A stretch of DNA of 38,056 nucleotides from Chara braunii (taxonomy: Eukaryota > Streptophyta > Charophyceae > Charales > Characeae): contig BFEA01000148.1 of the NCBI GenBank assembly GCA_003427395.1, positions 2,568,354-2,606,409 of the forward strand, read 5' to 3'. Every line of letters begins with the position of its first letter. Within the stretch, counting starts at the first letter, position 1. A program made the position numbers and the translations under genes. Under the pieces are notes generated by a model. That model was not told the DNA's origin. It was given only the letters and a program-made list of their open reading frames with translations, and did not search any database. Positions 29,537-38,056 of this stretch are shown here, piece by piece.

Positions 29537-30873
29537 AGTTTGAGTTGTTTTATAATTGAGACCCCTTCAGATTAAGGAAGGTGGTAGTGTTGTTTATTGG
29601 AAGACTCATCTTCAAAGGGAAGGTGTTTTAAAAAGGGTCGCGTGATAGCTCATCCTAAGAAAGACAGGGATGGCTGAGAGACCTATTGGGAGAGACCTCC
29701 TTCGTGTGAAAGGTGGTTAATAGATTCAAGGGCATGGTAAGCAAAGTTTGAGTTGATAAAGTTTGACGAAAGGGACCAGAATTACGGATTGAATCATTGG
29801 TGAAACTGAGAAGGTCGCAAGTCAGTGCATTAAGATGTCGTAGGATGTGTGGTATGTTGTCTCTGATCAAGTCAGTAGGCCACGACCTTGTGTGAGTCTG
29901 GCGGTGAATCTGTTTGTGATCGTGAGAAGGGGTCGTGCCTTCTATGCCCATAGGGAGCTGGAAAACACCCGTAAAAGTGAGACAGACCCCTGCGTAGTCC
30001 CGCAGTGGGCCTGTGGTCTGTTTTGCAATGCACCGTCTAAACACTTGTGCTTATCCTAAGACATATTGAGGAATACCAAGCTAAACGGTAAAGGTTAGCA
30101 CCTCTAGAGCGCAACCCCTATTGGATGGTTGCAAGCCAGCACAACCTGGTTGCGGGACCACGTCTACCAACGGGGTAAAAGTTTAAGGGATTATGCACGC
30201 CCCAAGGAATTACTCCGGTGGAATGGCGGGCAATATGAGTCTGGACTTTTGGGTAGTCCTGATTGAATGCTTATCAGTAGAAAACCTATCGTTGTATAAC
30301 CAACGAAGGAACTGTCGTTAAGATAACAAGGCGGTAGGCCGTAGATCTGGCTCGATCGACCAGACTATGGTGGCCTAGGATGGAGACCTAGCATTTCTGT
30401 ACAAGACCGCAGAAGGAGTTGAGATGAGATTTAAGTGTATATATGTATATGTGCTTGATTGTGAGGATTTTCGGGAGGGAGGCGAGAGTATCTTCCGAGG
30501 TCTCATCTAGGGCCCGCGCCCTTGGGTATGACTCTGCTTGCGAGAAAGAGTCTAACAGGGGCACTCAACGAGAAGCCAGCGTTTGTCTAGGACAAAGGGG
30601 AGAGGACGGTTTGAGGTGGCCTTTGGAACTTACGTTGTAGTATTTATGCGTAATACACCGGCGTTCTAGTGTCAGGACAATGGAGACCCAGTTTAAAACC
30701 CTGGCAGCATACAATTGTGTGGGCACGGATTGTTGGAGGCCTCGAACCTGAGTCTGTCGGCCAATCAGGTTGGTTCCTTTCTAGTCTGCATTTGGAATGT
30801 GAACGAATTTATAGCTTTCTGATTTGGCGAAGTGACGGGGACGTCGCTTAATATGGTCCGGTAAGTTGTCGGC

Positions 30874-30899
30874 GCGAATACCCTTACAAGGGTATCCGC
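30874..30899. repeat. second copy of the ATACCCTT/AAGGGTAT hairpin
   Basis: ATACCCTT (30878-30885) pairs with AAGGGTAT (30888-30895), extended by GCG/CGC outside one mismatch. At 15936-15957 the outer pairs are AA/TT instead. Both are followed by a TTYCTGCAAG/TTTTGCAAG string. Confidence 0.8.
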
Positions 30900-31515
30900 T
30901 CTGGTTTTTGCAAGCGACGGAAAGTAGCTTTGGTTTAAAGTTTAAGGATACAACGCGAGGCGCGGCTGCGTCTATGTGTTTACGATGGCTGGATGGTTGG
31001 CTAGAATAGAGAGTGTGTGGGCGTGTGGATTTTTTAGGCGCGCGTGGTCTTCTTCTTTGTTGATGACTGAAGAGTCGGAGTGGTCGCCGGCCGGAAATTT
31101 TCTTCTGATTAAATAGGGATTAAAAAGATTATGTCTCGTTGATTGATGTGCTCGTTTGTTACCTGTGCGTACGTACGAAGGGCGGCATCAACAACAATGT
31201 GACTTCTGAAGGCATTTCGGTAGCTTGGCGCATCGTGCAGTGTCTGTTTATTTAAGCGTCTGTCAGAGCCAAACCCAGACTTGGGCCTAGCATTAACAGT
31301 TATGGCATCTGACTTTCATCAAGAAGATTCAAGGATCGAGGATGAGCATCGACGACATGGGAGCATCAGAGGGGTGCGAGGGGCCCGACGGGGTTATCCT
31401 CCTTGGTTTGCCGACGACGGCGTTAGGACGAGGCTAACATTTTTGGCTTCCTCGTTCGTCACATTCTGACGATCAACAGTTCTGAGTTTTTATTTTATTG
31501 CTATTATTTTCATAT

Positions 31516-31548
31516 CCCGGCGTCCTTTGACTTGGATGTGACGCCGGG
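31516..31548. repeat. 9-bp perfect hairpin
   Basis: CCCGGCGTC at 31516-31524 and GACGCCGGG at 31540-31548, 15-base loop. Confidence 0.85.
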
Positions 31549-31720
31549 TTTAATCGCCTCCACGGCGGCCGAGGACCTTGAGCGCGTGCCTTCTTGGCCA
31601 GTCTAAGAGTCACGCGTGTTCGGGGTGCTGGTAAGGCTCCCTTGCCCTGCCCGCACGGAAACATGGATCGGTGAGGTCAATGTGTGTTAGGGGTCCGTGC
31701 GAAACAGACGGTGAGAGCAG

Positions 31721-31738
31721 GGGGGGGGGGGGGGGGGG
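31721..31738 (+). repeat. poly(G) tract
   Basis: Uninterrupted G-run of about 18; length in the assembly is probably approximate. Confidence 0.85.
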
Positions 31739-32449
31739 AGACCAGTCGCAGCAGGCCCATCTACGGACCGACTCCGCGTAAGTCAGTGAAGCTTTTATTT
31801 GGGTATTGGATACTACCACCAAAGTCTGCGTCGGGTCTGGGGCCCCATTGTTGGCCCGGCGACCTACGGTGGAAAAGGAGAGTGTGAAGGTGGCCGGTGG
31901 GAATCAAGAAGGGGCGCCCGGGGGAGGGCCGTATTGCCGCTGGTACATGCGGGCGTCGGACTAGGGCGCAGGGGAGAAAGACTAAGACGACCTATCTAGT
32001 AGTTGAGTCCCTTTGAAGCTTCCCTCGAACTAGCCGAGTATGTTGAACTCGTGCGGTCGAAGGACCCCACGCTGCGACGAGTGGACTAGCGAAGGGGTAC
32101 GTAGCTATAGCGGATCGCTATGGGGGACGGGTGTGGAAGTAACGGGCAATGGGAGCGACATGCAGCAGCGGAGATAGTCGGGCGGCACCGGGCAGTTGCG
32201 AGCAGATGAGGCAGCGAAGGCAGTTAGAGCAAGCAGCGAGGAGGGCAGCTGCGAAGATAAGGCGTGCGGGAAGAGAAGGGCGTCGGGTGGAGTAACTGGG
32301 ACGCTTCGCTAAACAGTAGTGGGCGAGACAGGCAGTGGGAGCGACGGGGCAGTAGCGGAGAGAGCTGGGATGACTAGTGGTAGAGGGAATGGACCTGGCC
32401 GCAAGTCCGTGTCAGGTTCATTCGAAGGGAACAACGATGAAGGAGGGGC

Positions 32450-32960
32450 ATATTCCATCCATTGAGGAACGGATTTGGGTGGGGGAAAAAACGATTCCGG
32501 GGTTTTAGCCCCGGGCGAATCCGATGGTGGAAGCGGATTGGCAGGGGATGGAGTGTGGAGGGGGATAGTGAGAGAAACTCCCGTGCGGGGCTATAGCGAA
32601 CGAAGGAGGAAGAATGAGGAGATGCTTAGCTCCCTCGTTTTTTACCGGGTTTAGACGAGGGAGGGCTCGATCCCGGGGGTTTTGCCCCGGGCGAAACAAA
32701 TGGAGGTGTTAGTTCTTGCAATGGGTTAGTGGATTAGTAGCTAGATGAAGAAGGTGTTGCATCGGGCTATGGTGGAAAGAGGCGGAGAGTGAGAAATGCT
32801 TATCTCGCCCGTTTCTGAGTGAAATCGGGTGAGAGGAGATTAGAGTTAAAGGTTTCAGCGTACTGCGAATCCGATGGCAGTGTCGGATTTCGCGGTAGAG
32901 TAACGGATTTGGTAGAGCGAGGTGCGAGAGCTGCGCCCGGGGGAGTAGTAGCTTTTTCCA
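32450..32960. repeat. array i (B): about 175-bp units each starting with a hairpin
   Basis: Unit stems CTCCCTCGT/ACGAGGGAG (near 32629-32662, 9 bp perfect) and CTCGCCCG/CGGGTGAG (near 32803-32832, one G-T pair) are 174 bp apart. A weaker one lies near 32455. Second hairpins downstream of the unit starts are CCGGGG/CCCCGG and CCCGGGG/CCCCGGG around TTTT. GCGAATCCGATGG-like strings recur. Confidence 0.7.
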
Positions 32961-33019
32961 AAATGGGGGATGGATCTAACCACATTTGCGGACAGATTCA
33001 TGCGATTCTGTATTTTTCG

Positions 33020-33870
33020 TTGGAACAAGTAGTGTGAGACCAGCCGCAAGGTTGGAAATTTACCCGTTGCTCGGCGCTGTTTGTCCCATCGATTGGAGTA
33101 GCATACGGGAGGGCCGCGGGGAGGGAGACTTACCTATAGGTCGGTGCGTTGCCCATTCTATCGACGAGAGTAGCCTCTCGTTTAGCTCCTGCATACGTGG
33201 TTGAATTGGCAATATGGGGCGAACCGAGCCTCGNGCAGCGGCGCTAAAATGCAGCTTGACCTGGCCGATGGGCGGGANCAAGCTCGTACGATGTACGAAT
33301 GTAGGTGCGAGGTAAGGAAGTGAGTAATCAGAGAGAGAGAAAAAAAACTCNCCCGCACCCGGCTGTTAGAGTTGGCCCCGGAGGCAGAACGGCCGATGCA
33401 AGGGGAGTGAATACAGGGCATCAGAAGCGAAGCAGGGTAGTGCGGGATATGATAAAAAAAAATCGAAGCAGTAAAGAAGCCAGGCGAGATCTTAAGATGG
33501 CTGCTGGCTAAGGTAGCACTCGACCTGATGAGCGGAGTGGTAGCAAGACAGCCGCAGAACTGCAGATCTAGAGTTTGACCGATACGGGGCCTCATTTTGT
33601 CGAGCAAAGAGGCACGAGGCGAGCTGGGGATTGCGGTCTATCTGGTGACCAGCCCGCTGCCCATCATACTAGTGGGAACCACGAGGGTCCAGCGACAGGG
33701 TGGGCACTTTACCTGATCTCCGAAAGGGTTGCACANCCAGTGTCTGCGGGGCCGCTGCATGAATAGCTAGCCATCCTTCTGCATCGCTGCGGGCTGGAGG
33801 GGCATCAGGGAGTCAACGGCTCGTGGCTTGGCTTCAGTTGACCAGGCTGTCGTGCGATTAGGNCGCCGTT
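33020..33870. repeat. array ii (B): about 70-bp units, partly decayed
   Basis: CCAGCC/GGTTGG around a GCAA tetraloop at 33040-33055, GCAG/CTGC at 33554-33563, and several GCTG-type unit starts followed by TCGGTGCGTTGCCC-like context as in copy A. Confidence 0.6.
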
Positions 33871-34389
33871 GCGGGGCCCTCANGCGANTCAANGTATCAA
33901 GGCCCTCTCCTGCGAGTCTGAAAGCACCCCTCTTGGATCTGAGAGACTCAAATTTTCTTCTTCTGCCTTTCTTACTCTAAGTCTAATCCTGGTTATGATT
34001 GGAAGGCGGCAGGTGGGATTGCAACCCGTAGGTCCGCGTCAAGACTCTGTGGGGAGTCAGCCCCACCGATTGCGGGAGCTCTGCCGGAACTCAGNAGGAG
34101 TTTTGGAGGCANGGAANTGAGAGGTAATCATTGNTTNCCTTCTATATACCCAAGTATAACCCCTATCTAAACACCTTTCTATGATTGGCTGAGCATACTG
34201 TATGCGCCCCTACTTCGACTTTGGTTTGACCTTCAGGGCACAAGTCAGACTAAGTAAAGGAATGCATGCAAGTCTNANTTTCAATTTTGTTGACTGCCTG
34301 AAGGCAGATTGTGAACAAAGGGGAATTGCATCAGGGGGAAGATCGGGAGGAAGGTGGTTTTGCTTGAGATTGGAAGGGTCTTATAGGGT

Positions 34390-35142
34390 AAGGCNTGGTT
34401 CATTAAGATTGGATGGNCTGACTGTTGTGTTTATTCTAGTTTTTTGAAAAGGCCAAGCTTTGTTTCTAAGAAGAATGACTTGGCCGTTGTGTTTATGTAA
34501 TTTCACCAGNCTTTGTTTCGAAGATGAATGGGNTGCCTATTTATTTTGTGGGNTTTTGGTTGTGCAAACTTGAGGACCAGACTTTGTTTCTAAGATGAAT
34601 GGTCGGGTCACTGTTTATTTCTGGGTGGTTTTTGAACAGCCTATGAGTTTGACTCAGAGTGCTCTGCCTTTTTTTGTGCTGAGAAGAAGGGGTTGAGCTT
34701 TGTTTCTAAGNTGAATGGCTCGACTCTTTTGGTTGTTTTATTCTGAGGGAGTAATTTCTGCGGAGGACCAGATATGTTCCATAAGATTGGATGGTCTGGC
34801 CCAATGCCTCGCACATGCTGGAACCCAAGAGGTTATAATTTGGTTATACGTTATTACTATTCTATCTACGAATAGGTTAGTCAGACAAGGGTTCCATAAG
34901 ATTGGATGGTCTGACTAGAGCTTATAATAAATTCAAGAGAGTATAATTAAGAATATAACTGGAGGTATTTTTTAGCAGGTATATATAATTTGGATATTAA
35001 ATAGTTCAGGGCGACTAAGCTTTGTTTCTAAGATGAATGNCTTAGTCATATGCCCAAAGGGAAGAGAGAAGTAGTTGTGCAACNTGTTCGTGTATACTCA
35101 ATGGNTGAGTCAGGCATGTTCCATAAGATTGGATGNCCTNAC
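34390..35142. repeat. array iii (B): nine TAAG-loop hairpins with variable stems
   Basis: Readable units: B2 34451-34485 (GGCCAAG/CTTGGCC), B4 34575-34609 (GACCAGAC/GTCGGGTC, one mismatch), B5 34692-34724 (GTTGAGC/GCTCGAC), B6 34768-34799 (CCAGA/TCTGG), B7 34878-34917 (TAGTCAGAC/GTCTGACTA), B8 35013-35047 (GACTAAG/CTTAGTC), B9 35109-35142 (GTCAGG/CCTNAC). B1 (near 34391) and B3 (near 34505) are blurred by Ns. Two loop classes occur: TTTGTTTCTAAGATGAAT, and GTTCCATAAGATTGGAT in B1, B6, B7 and B9. Confidence 0.87.
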
Positions 35143-35424
35143 TTTACGCCTTATGTAAGNTGGGTATAAAGGGATAAAGCATTNAAAGACTATGAACTAT
35201 TGTCNTCTANGTTGACTTGGGGATGGGGAGAGTACTTACCTTTGTGGGTTGGCCTGCATNTGACNGAGTGANNCTACTACTTGGTCTGAGTTTTAGTTTA
35301 TTAGGTAGTTGTTTTAGTCGCTTGCCGCTTGCTAGAGCGATAGGAGTTAGTTCAATTTCTGCATTTTCTGAGCTAAGTTTTTTTACTTNGATCAATTCTC
35401 GCATTTTCTGGGATCCTTTNTTGT

Positions 35425-35825
35425 ANTTGGGCTTGTATAAATTTTGGTAAGCTACTTTTCCTACGGGANGCGCTGCCGAAATTTCTGCAAATCCNAGGAG
35501 TTAGTCAAATTTCTGANTTTTNAAAGTTCANCNTGTCTAAGGTCCATATATGACTTGGTAAAAATCTNGGGANTNTCCTTTTCTAAGGGNAGTGCTGCCC
35601 AANNTTTTNCTAATTCAGGGNGTTAGANAAAATTGGACTTTGGNAAGTCAAAGACTATTTNTGTTTTCATATTCGNGNTGATACAANTTTTGAAAANNCA
35701 NTTTTCCTACGGGAAGCGCTNCCGAAATTTCCTTAGTTTNAAGGAGGTAGATTATATTTTGANAGGTNGCGATTCTNGNGGTNNACTCTGTATAGGGGAG
35801 GCCTTGCCNAGATCTACNTTTGCTT
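35425..35825. repeat. array iv (B): three 122-bp units
   Basis: Units near 35425, 35550 and 35677 correspond to units 1 (or 3), 2 (or 4) and 5 of copy A. Copy B is thus short by one 245-bp dimer. Confidence 0.85.
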
Positions 35826-35995
35826 NGGCACAACTTANGGGTANCTTTAAGNTTNGATTTNGANGGAGATCGTGATTATCCTCTAAGGACTTATANATTT
35901 AGCTTGGGGNNTGGNNTGTCATGTGTTACATGTCCTCTTGATCTTNTGATTCAGGATNTGGACTAGATTCANCTCGATCNTACAAGGACCCTCTT

Positions 35996-36014
35996 CTGTT
36001 ATCACTGATAACAG
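35996..36014. repeat. 8-bp hairpin shared with copy A
   Basis: CTGTTATC/GATAACAG around ACT. The counterpart at 22053-22069 is the same with a one-pair shorter stem. Confidence 0.85.
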
Positions 36015-36274
36015 GTTGGTTGCTGATTCGTCGGCTTACGATTCAACTCCAATCCACTCTTGCCACTCAACCTAAAGGTTTTAGCCCTGTGGTTTGAATT
36101 GTTTCATTGTGTTTTCACCTGGACTTTATTGAATGGTCATTTAACGAAAGTACTGAGTATTTATTTTGGGGAGTTGCACAAGAGTGAGGCTTGTATGGCC
36201 AAAGCAAGGGGTATGAGCATAGACAATGGTTGAAGTTGACCCCGTGTAGTGCGTGGACTTTTGTTGACTCTTTG

Positions 36275-36332
36275 ATGTGATTGCAGGTATGGTTGTGGTT
36301 CGGATTCTGGATGTGACTGCCTGCAATCACAT
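36275..36332. repeat. 13-bp perfect inverted repeat with 32-nt loop
   Basis: ATGTGATTGCAGG pairs with CCTGCAATCACAT. It lies in the part of copy B that corresponds to the N gap in copy A. TCTCAC/GTGAGA at about 36355-36373 follows it. Confidence 0.85.
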
Positions 36333-36532
36333 ACTTATATATGGCAGAGAGGAGTCTCACTGCGACTGTGAGAAGTGATCGTCCGATATAAATAAACCCT
36401 ATGTATATATTTATATATGCCTTGGGTATGTGCGCGACTAATTGTGATCGTGCGCAAGGGTTAGCCAGATTATGGGTTGAGAAAGAAGGAAGACCCTCTG
36501 TTTTTCTTTGCTTTTTAGTTTTCTATGGTTGG

Positions 36533-37560
36533 ACGTTGTAGTCCATGGCAACCGTCAAAGTCAAACTCCTTGACTTTTGTCCAGACCTAGAGTGGGGTTC
36601 ATCTCCAAGGCAGTAAGAAACGACTGCCACCACATGTATGAACCTGTGTACCACCCACTCTGCACAGGATACAGAAGACGGTGTGTGGTCTTCAACCGCG
36701 CATGGCAGTTGTCCAGCGTCGAGAGACTAACCCTCAAGGCGCGTGTCAGCCGACACTTGAGTGTCGAATGCGACCCTCGAGATTAACGAGGACCGCATGA
36801 GTATGGGTACTACATAGTACGTCATCACTGCGACCGCTTGCGTACGCTTGCATTGCGAGTTGATATGAGTTAGCCCTGCGTCCGCGCAGTTTTATACTAA
36901 GTCTCGCGCGAGACGCCTATCCGATTTCCGCATCAGAAAGTTATGGGATGACTACTGAAGGAACTATGAGCGTTGTCGTGTCGTTCGATGTGTGTGTGTG
37001 TGTGTGTGTTTTATTCTTGCGTTTGTGGAGTGGTGTGCGCGTGGTATGTAGGATGCGTCCTAATCGACCGACGACGAGTCGCACTTGGGACCTCAACCCC
37101 CCAAGATGTCGGTTCGCGTGCGGGTCCGATAGAGGTGTATTACCGCGCGTACCCCCTATGCTACAGCGAACGAGAAACGCCCTCGGCTAGTCCACCTCTG
37201 CGATTGCAACTGATCAGCTTTCGTACTGTGGACTAGTAGCTCGGCGGGGATACGCCCACCGAAGGGAGGTGACAACTCCCGTAAGGTGGAGGTAAGTCGT
37301 GCCTCGAGTAGGTCCTATCCTTTCGTAGGGGCTTGCGGGGGTATGGTTGGCGCACTCGGCCGGAGCAACTTGCGGAAGCTCCATGTATATTTGTGATGAA
37401 GGATTTGAACCAACTCCTGCGTGACACGGCCGGGAGGGTCCCGCACTGCCCTGGTGTGGTGTCGGACCGATGCGATCGACAGATGGCGTCGTTGCCGGGG
37501 ATAACGGTTGCCTACCGTTGTCCCTGGTGGAACGACATCCGGGTATGGGATTGTGAGAAC
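36533..37560 (+). repeat. dispersed structured repeat, copy 3 (in locus B)
   Basis: Aligns with 22985-24480 without the 450-bp U6-containing insertion, and with 200-1345. It includes a short GT microsatellite at about 36990-37008. A GGATTTGAACC string at 37401-37411 reads as a tRNA B box on the minus strand, without an A box. Confidence 0.85.
37224..37368 (+). ncRNA. structured module, copy 4
   Basis: Stems: CGG-GGG/CCC-CCG around GATACG, CTCC/GGAG around CGTAAGGT, and a weakened outer third stem with inner CCTA/TAGG around TCCTTTCG. Shares the GGCGCACTCGGCCGGAGC end with the other copies. Confidence 0.5.
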
Positions 37561-38056
37561 TAGGCAAAACGATTGGTTTTTGTTGAGTTTTCTACGGCTA
37601 GTCGATTGATGGCATTCGATAGAAGGCGAGCGAGAGTTGATTATGTGAGATGGTTGTGGCTAGTACCGTAATTATTTCACAAGGAGGACAAACGTTTTTG
37701 ACTATGTGATCACGTATTCTGACTAGCATGGTAGTACATGAGGTTAATACCCTCGTCTGACCTTAAAAGTTGGTGAGTTTTGGACGATGTCTTGTATGGT
37801 TGATATGGCTAAGGTGAGACGCGATGGTATCAACATGGCTAAGCATGATGGTTGTGGGAGTTGGCCCTGTATGGGACCTATTATGGTCAGAAGAATTATT
37901 TTAGTGGTTATGAGGGCAACTGGGTACCTTTATATTAGCGTGAGGCTGGGGACGTGTAAATGAGCCTACTATGCTAGAAGTCATCGAAGGGCTTCGAGGG
38001 AGGTCGGGTTAAGGAGGCCAAAGGCCTTGTGAATATGGATATGGGATCCCTAAGTT
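37480..38056. repeat. conserved end segment of the composite locus, copy B
   Basis: Aligns with 24403-24970. The window ends inside it, at the point matching about 24970 of copy A. Confidence 0.85.

Larger units (their letters stand above)
29537..32439. other. gene-free region with isolated hairpins
   Basis: No gene recognised. Stems: GAAGA/TCTTC near 29600, the ATACCCTT/AAGGGTAT hairpin at 30878-30895, CCCGGCGTC/GACGCCGGG at 31516-31548, and ATAGCG/CGCTAT around GAT near 32107-32121. A G-run lies at 31721-31738. Confidence 0.5.
33234..35980. other. zone of scattered single-base Ns
   Basis: About a hundred isolated N calls occur only here, within copy B. This suggests conflicting reads from copies collapsed in assembly or from heterozygous alleles. 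Confidence 0.9.
32440..38056. repeat. composite hairpin-array locus, copy B (runs off the window)
   Basis: Same order of blocks as copy A at 17020-25060, in the same orientation, offset about 13.1-14.2 kb depending on indels. Landmark offsets: 14189 at the sixth TAAG hairpin, 14184 at the start of array iv, 13943 after it, and 13077 at the end segment. No gene is recognised. Confidence 0.8.

Noticed and set aside
37401-37411. Minus-strand tRNA B-box-like GGTTCAAATCC
   Set aside because: No A box at a usable distance and no cloverleaf, and the copy at 23870 has lost the motif.

Overview
This is a non-coding, repeat-dominated stretch of a eukaryotic nuclear genome. I found no intact host protein-coding gene. 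Three things point to a green-lineage (streptophyte) nucleus: a decayed Ty3/gypsy chromovirus primed by initiator tRNA-Met, a retroposed U6 snRNA fragment whose preserved 5' part (GGACATC) resembles plant U6, and long intergenic repeats. A charophyte alga such as Chara is my guess only. The assembly has a 663-base N gap (22184-22846), about a hundred single-base Ns between 33234 and 35980, and an unremoved Nextera mate-pair junction adapter with a false 136-bp duplication at 24925-25230.

Layout. 1-1345: first copy of a dispersed structured repeat. 1346-5965: gene-free DNA, very dense in perfect hairpins from 1556 to 3120, then degenerate GGGACCA/T-run repeats. 5966-15374: a complete but decayed 9.4-kb Ty3/gypsy element on the minus strand, with 309-bp LTRs (about 86% identical), a TTCGT target duplication, PBS, gag, protease, RT, RNase H, integrase and chromodomain, broken by stops and frameshifts. 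15375-17020: hairpins plus another copy of the structured module. About 17020-25060 (copy A) and about 32440-38056 (copy B): a large composite locus present twice as diverged direct copies. 25231-32440: a non-autonomous gag-like element and an unrecognised degenerate ORF in otherwise empty DNA.

The striking part is the composite locus. It is built from successive tandem arrays (units of about 175, 70, 90-110 and 122 bp). In at least three of them each unit carries a short hairpin whose position, and sometimes loop, is conserved while the stem sequence differs from unit to unit with both strands changing together. At equivalent positions in A and B there are compensatory double substitutions. 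This is the pattern expected of selection on, or copying of, RNA or cruciform structure. The same locus ends in a roughly 150-nt module of nested stems that occurs four times in the window, again with covarying stems.

All coordinates and pairings were read by hand. No database search, folding program or covariation test was run.
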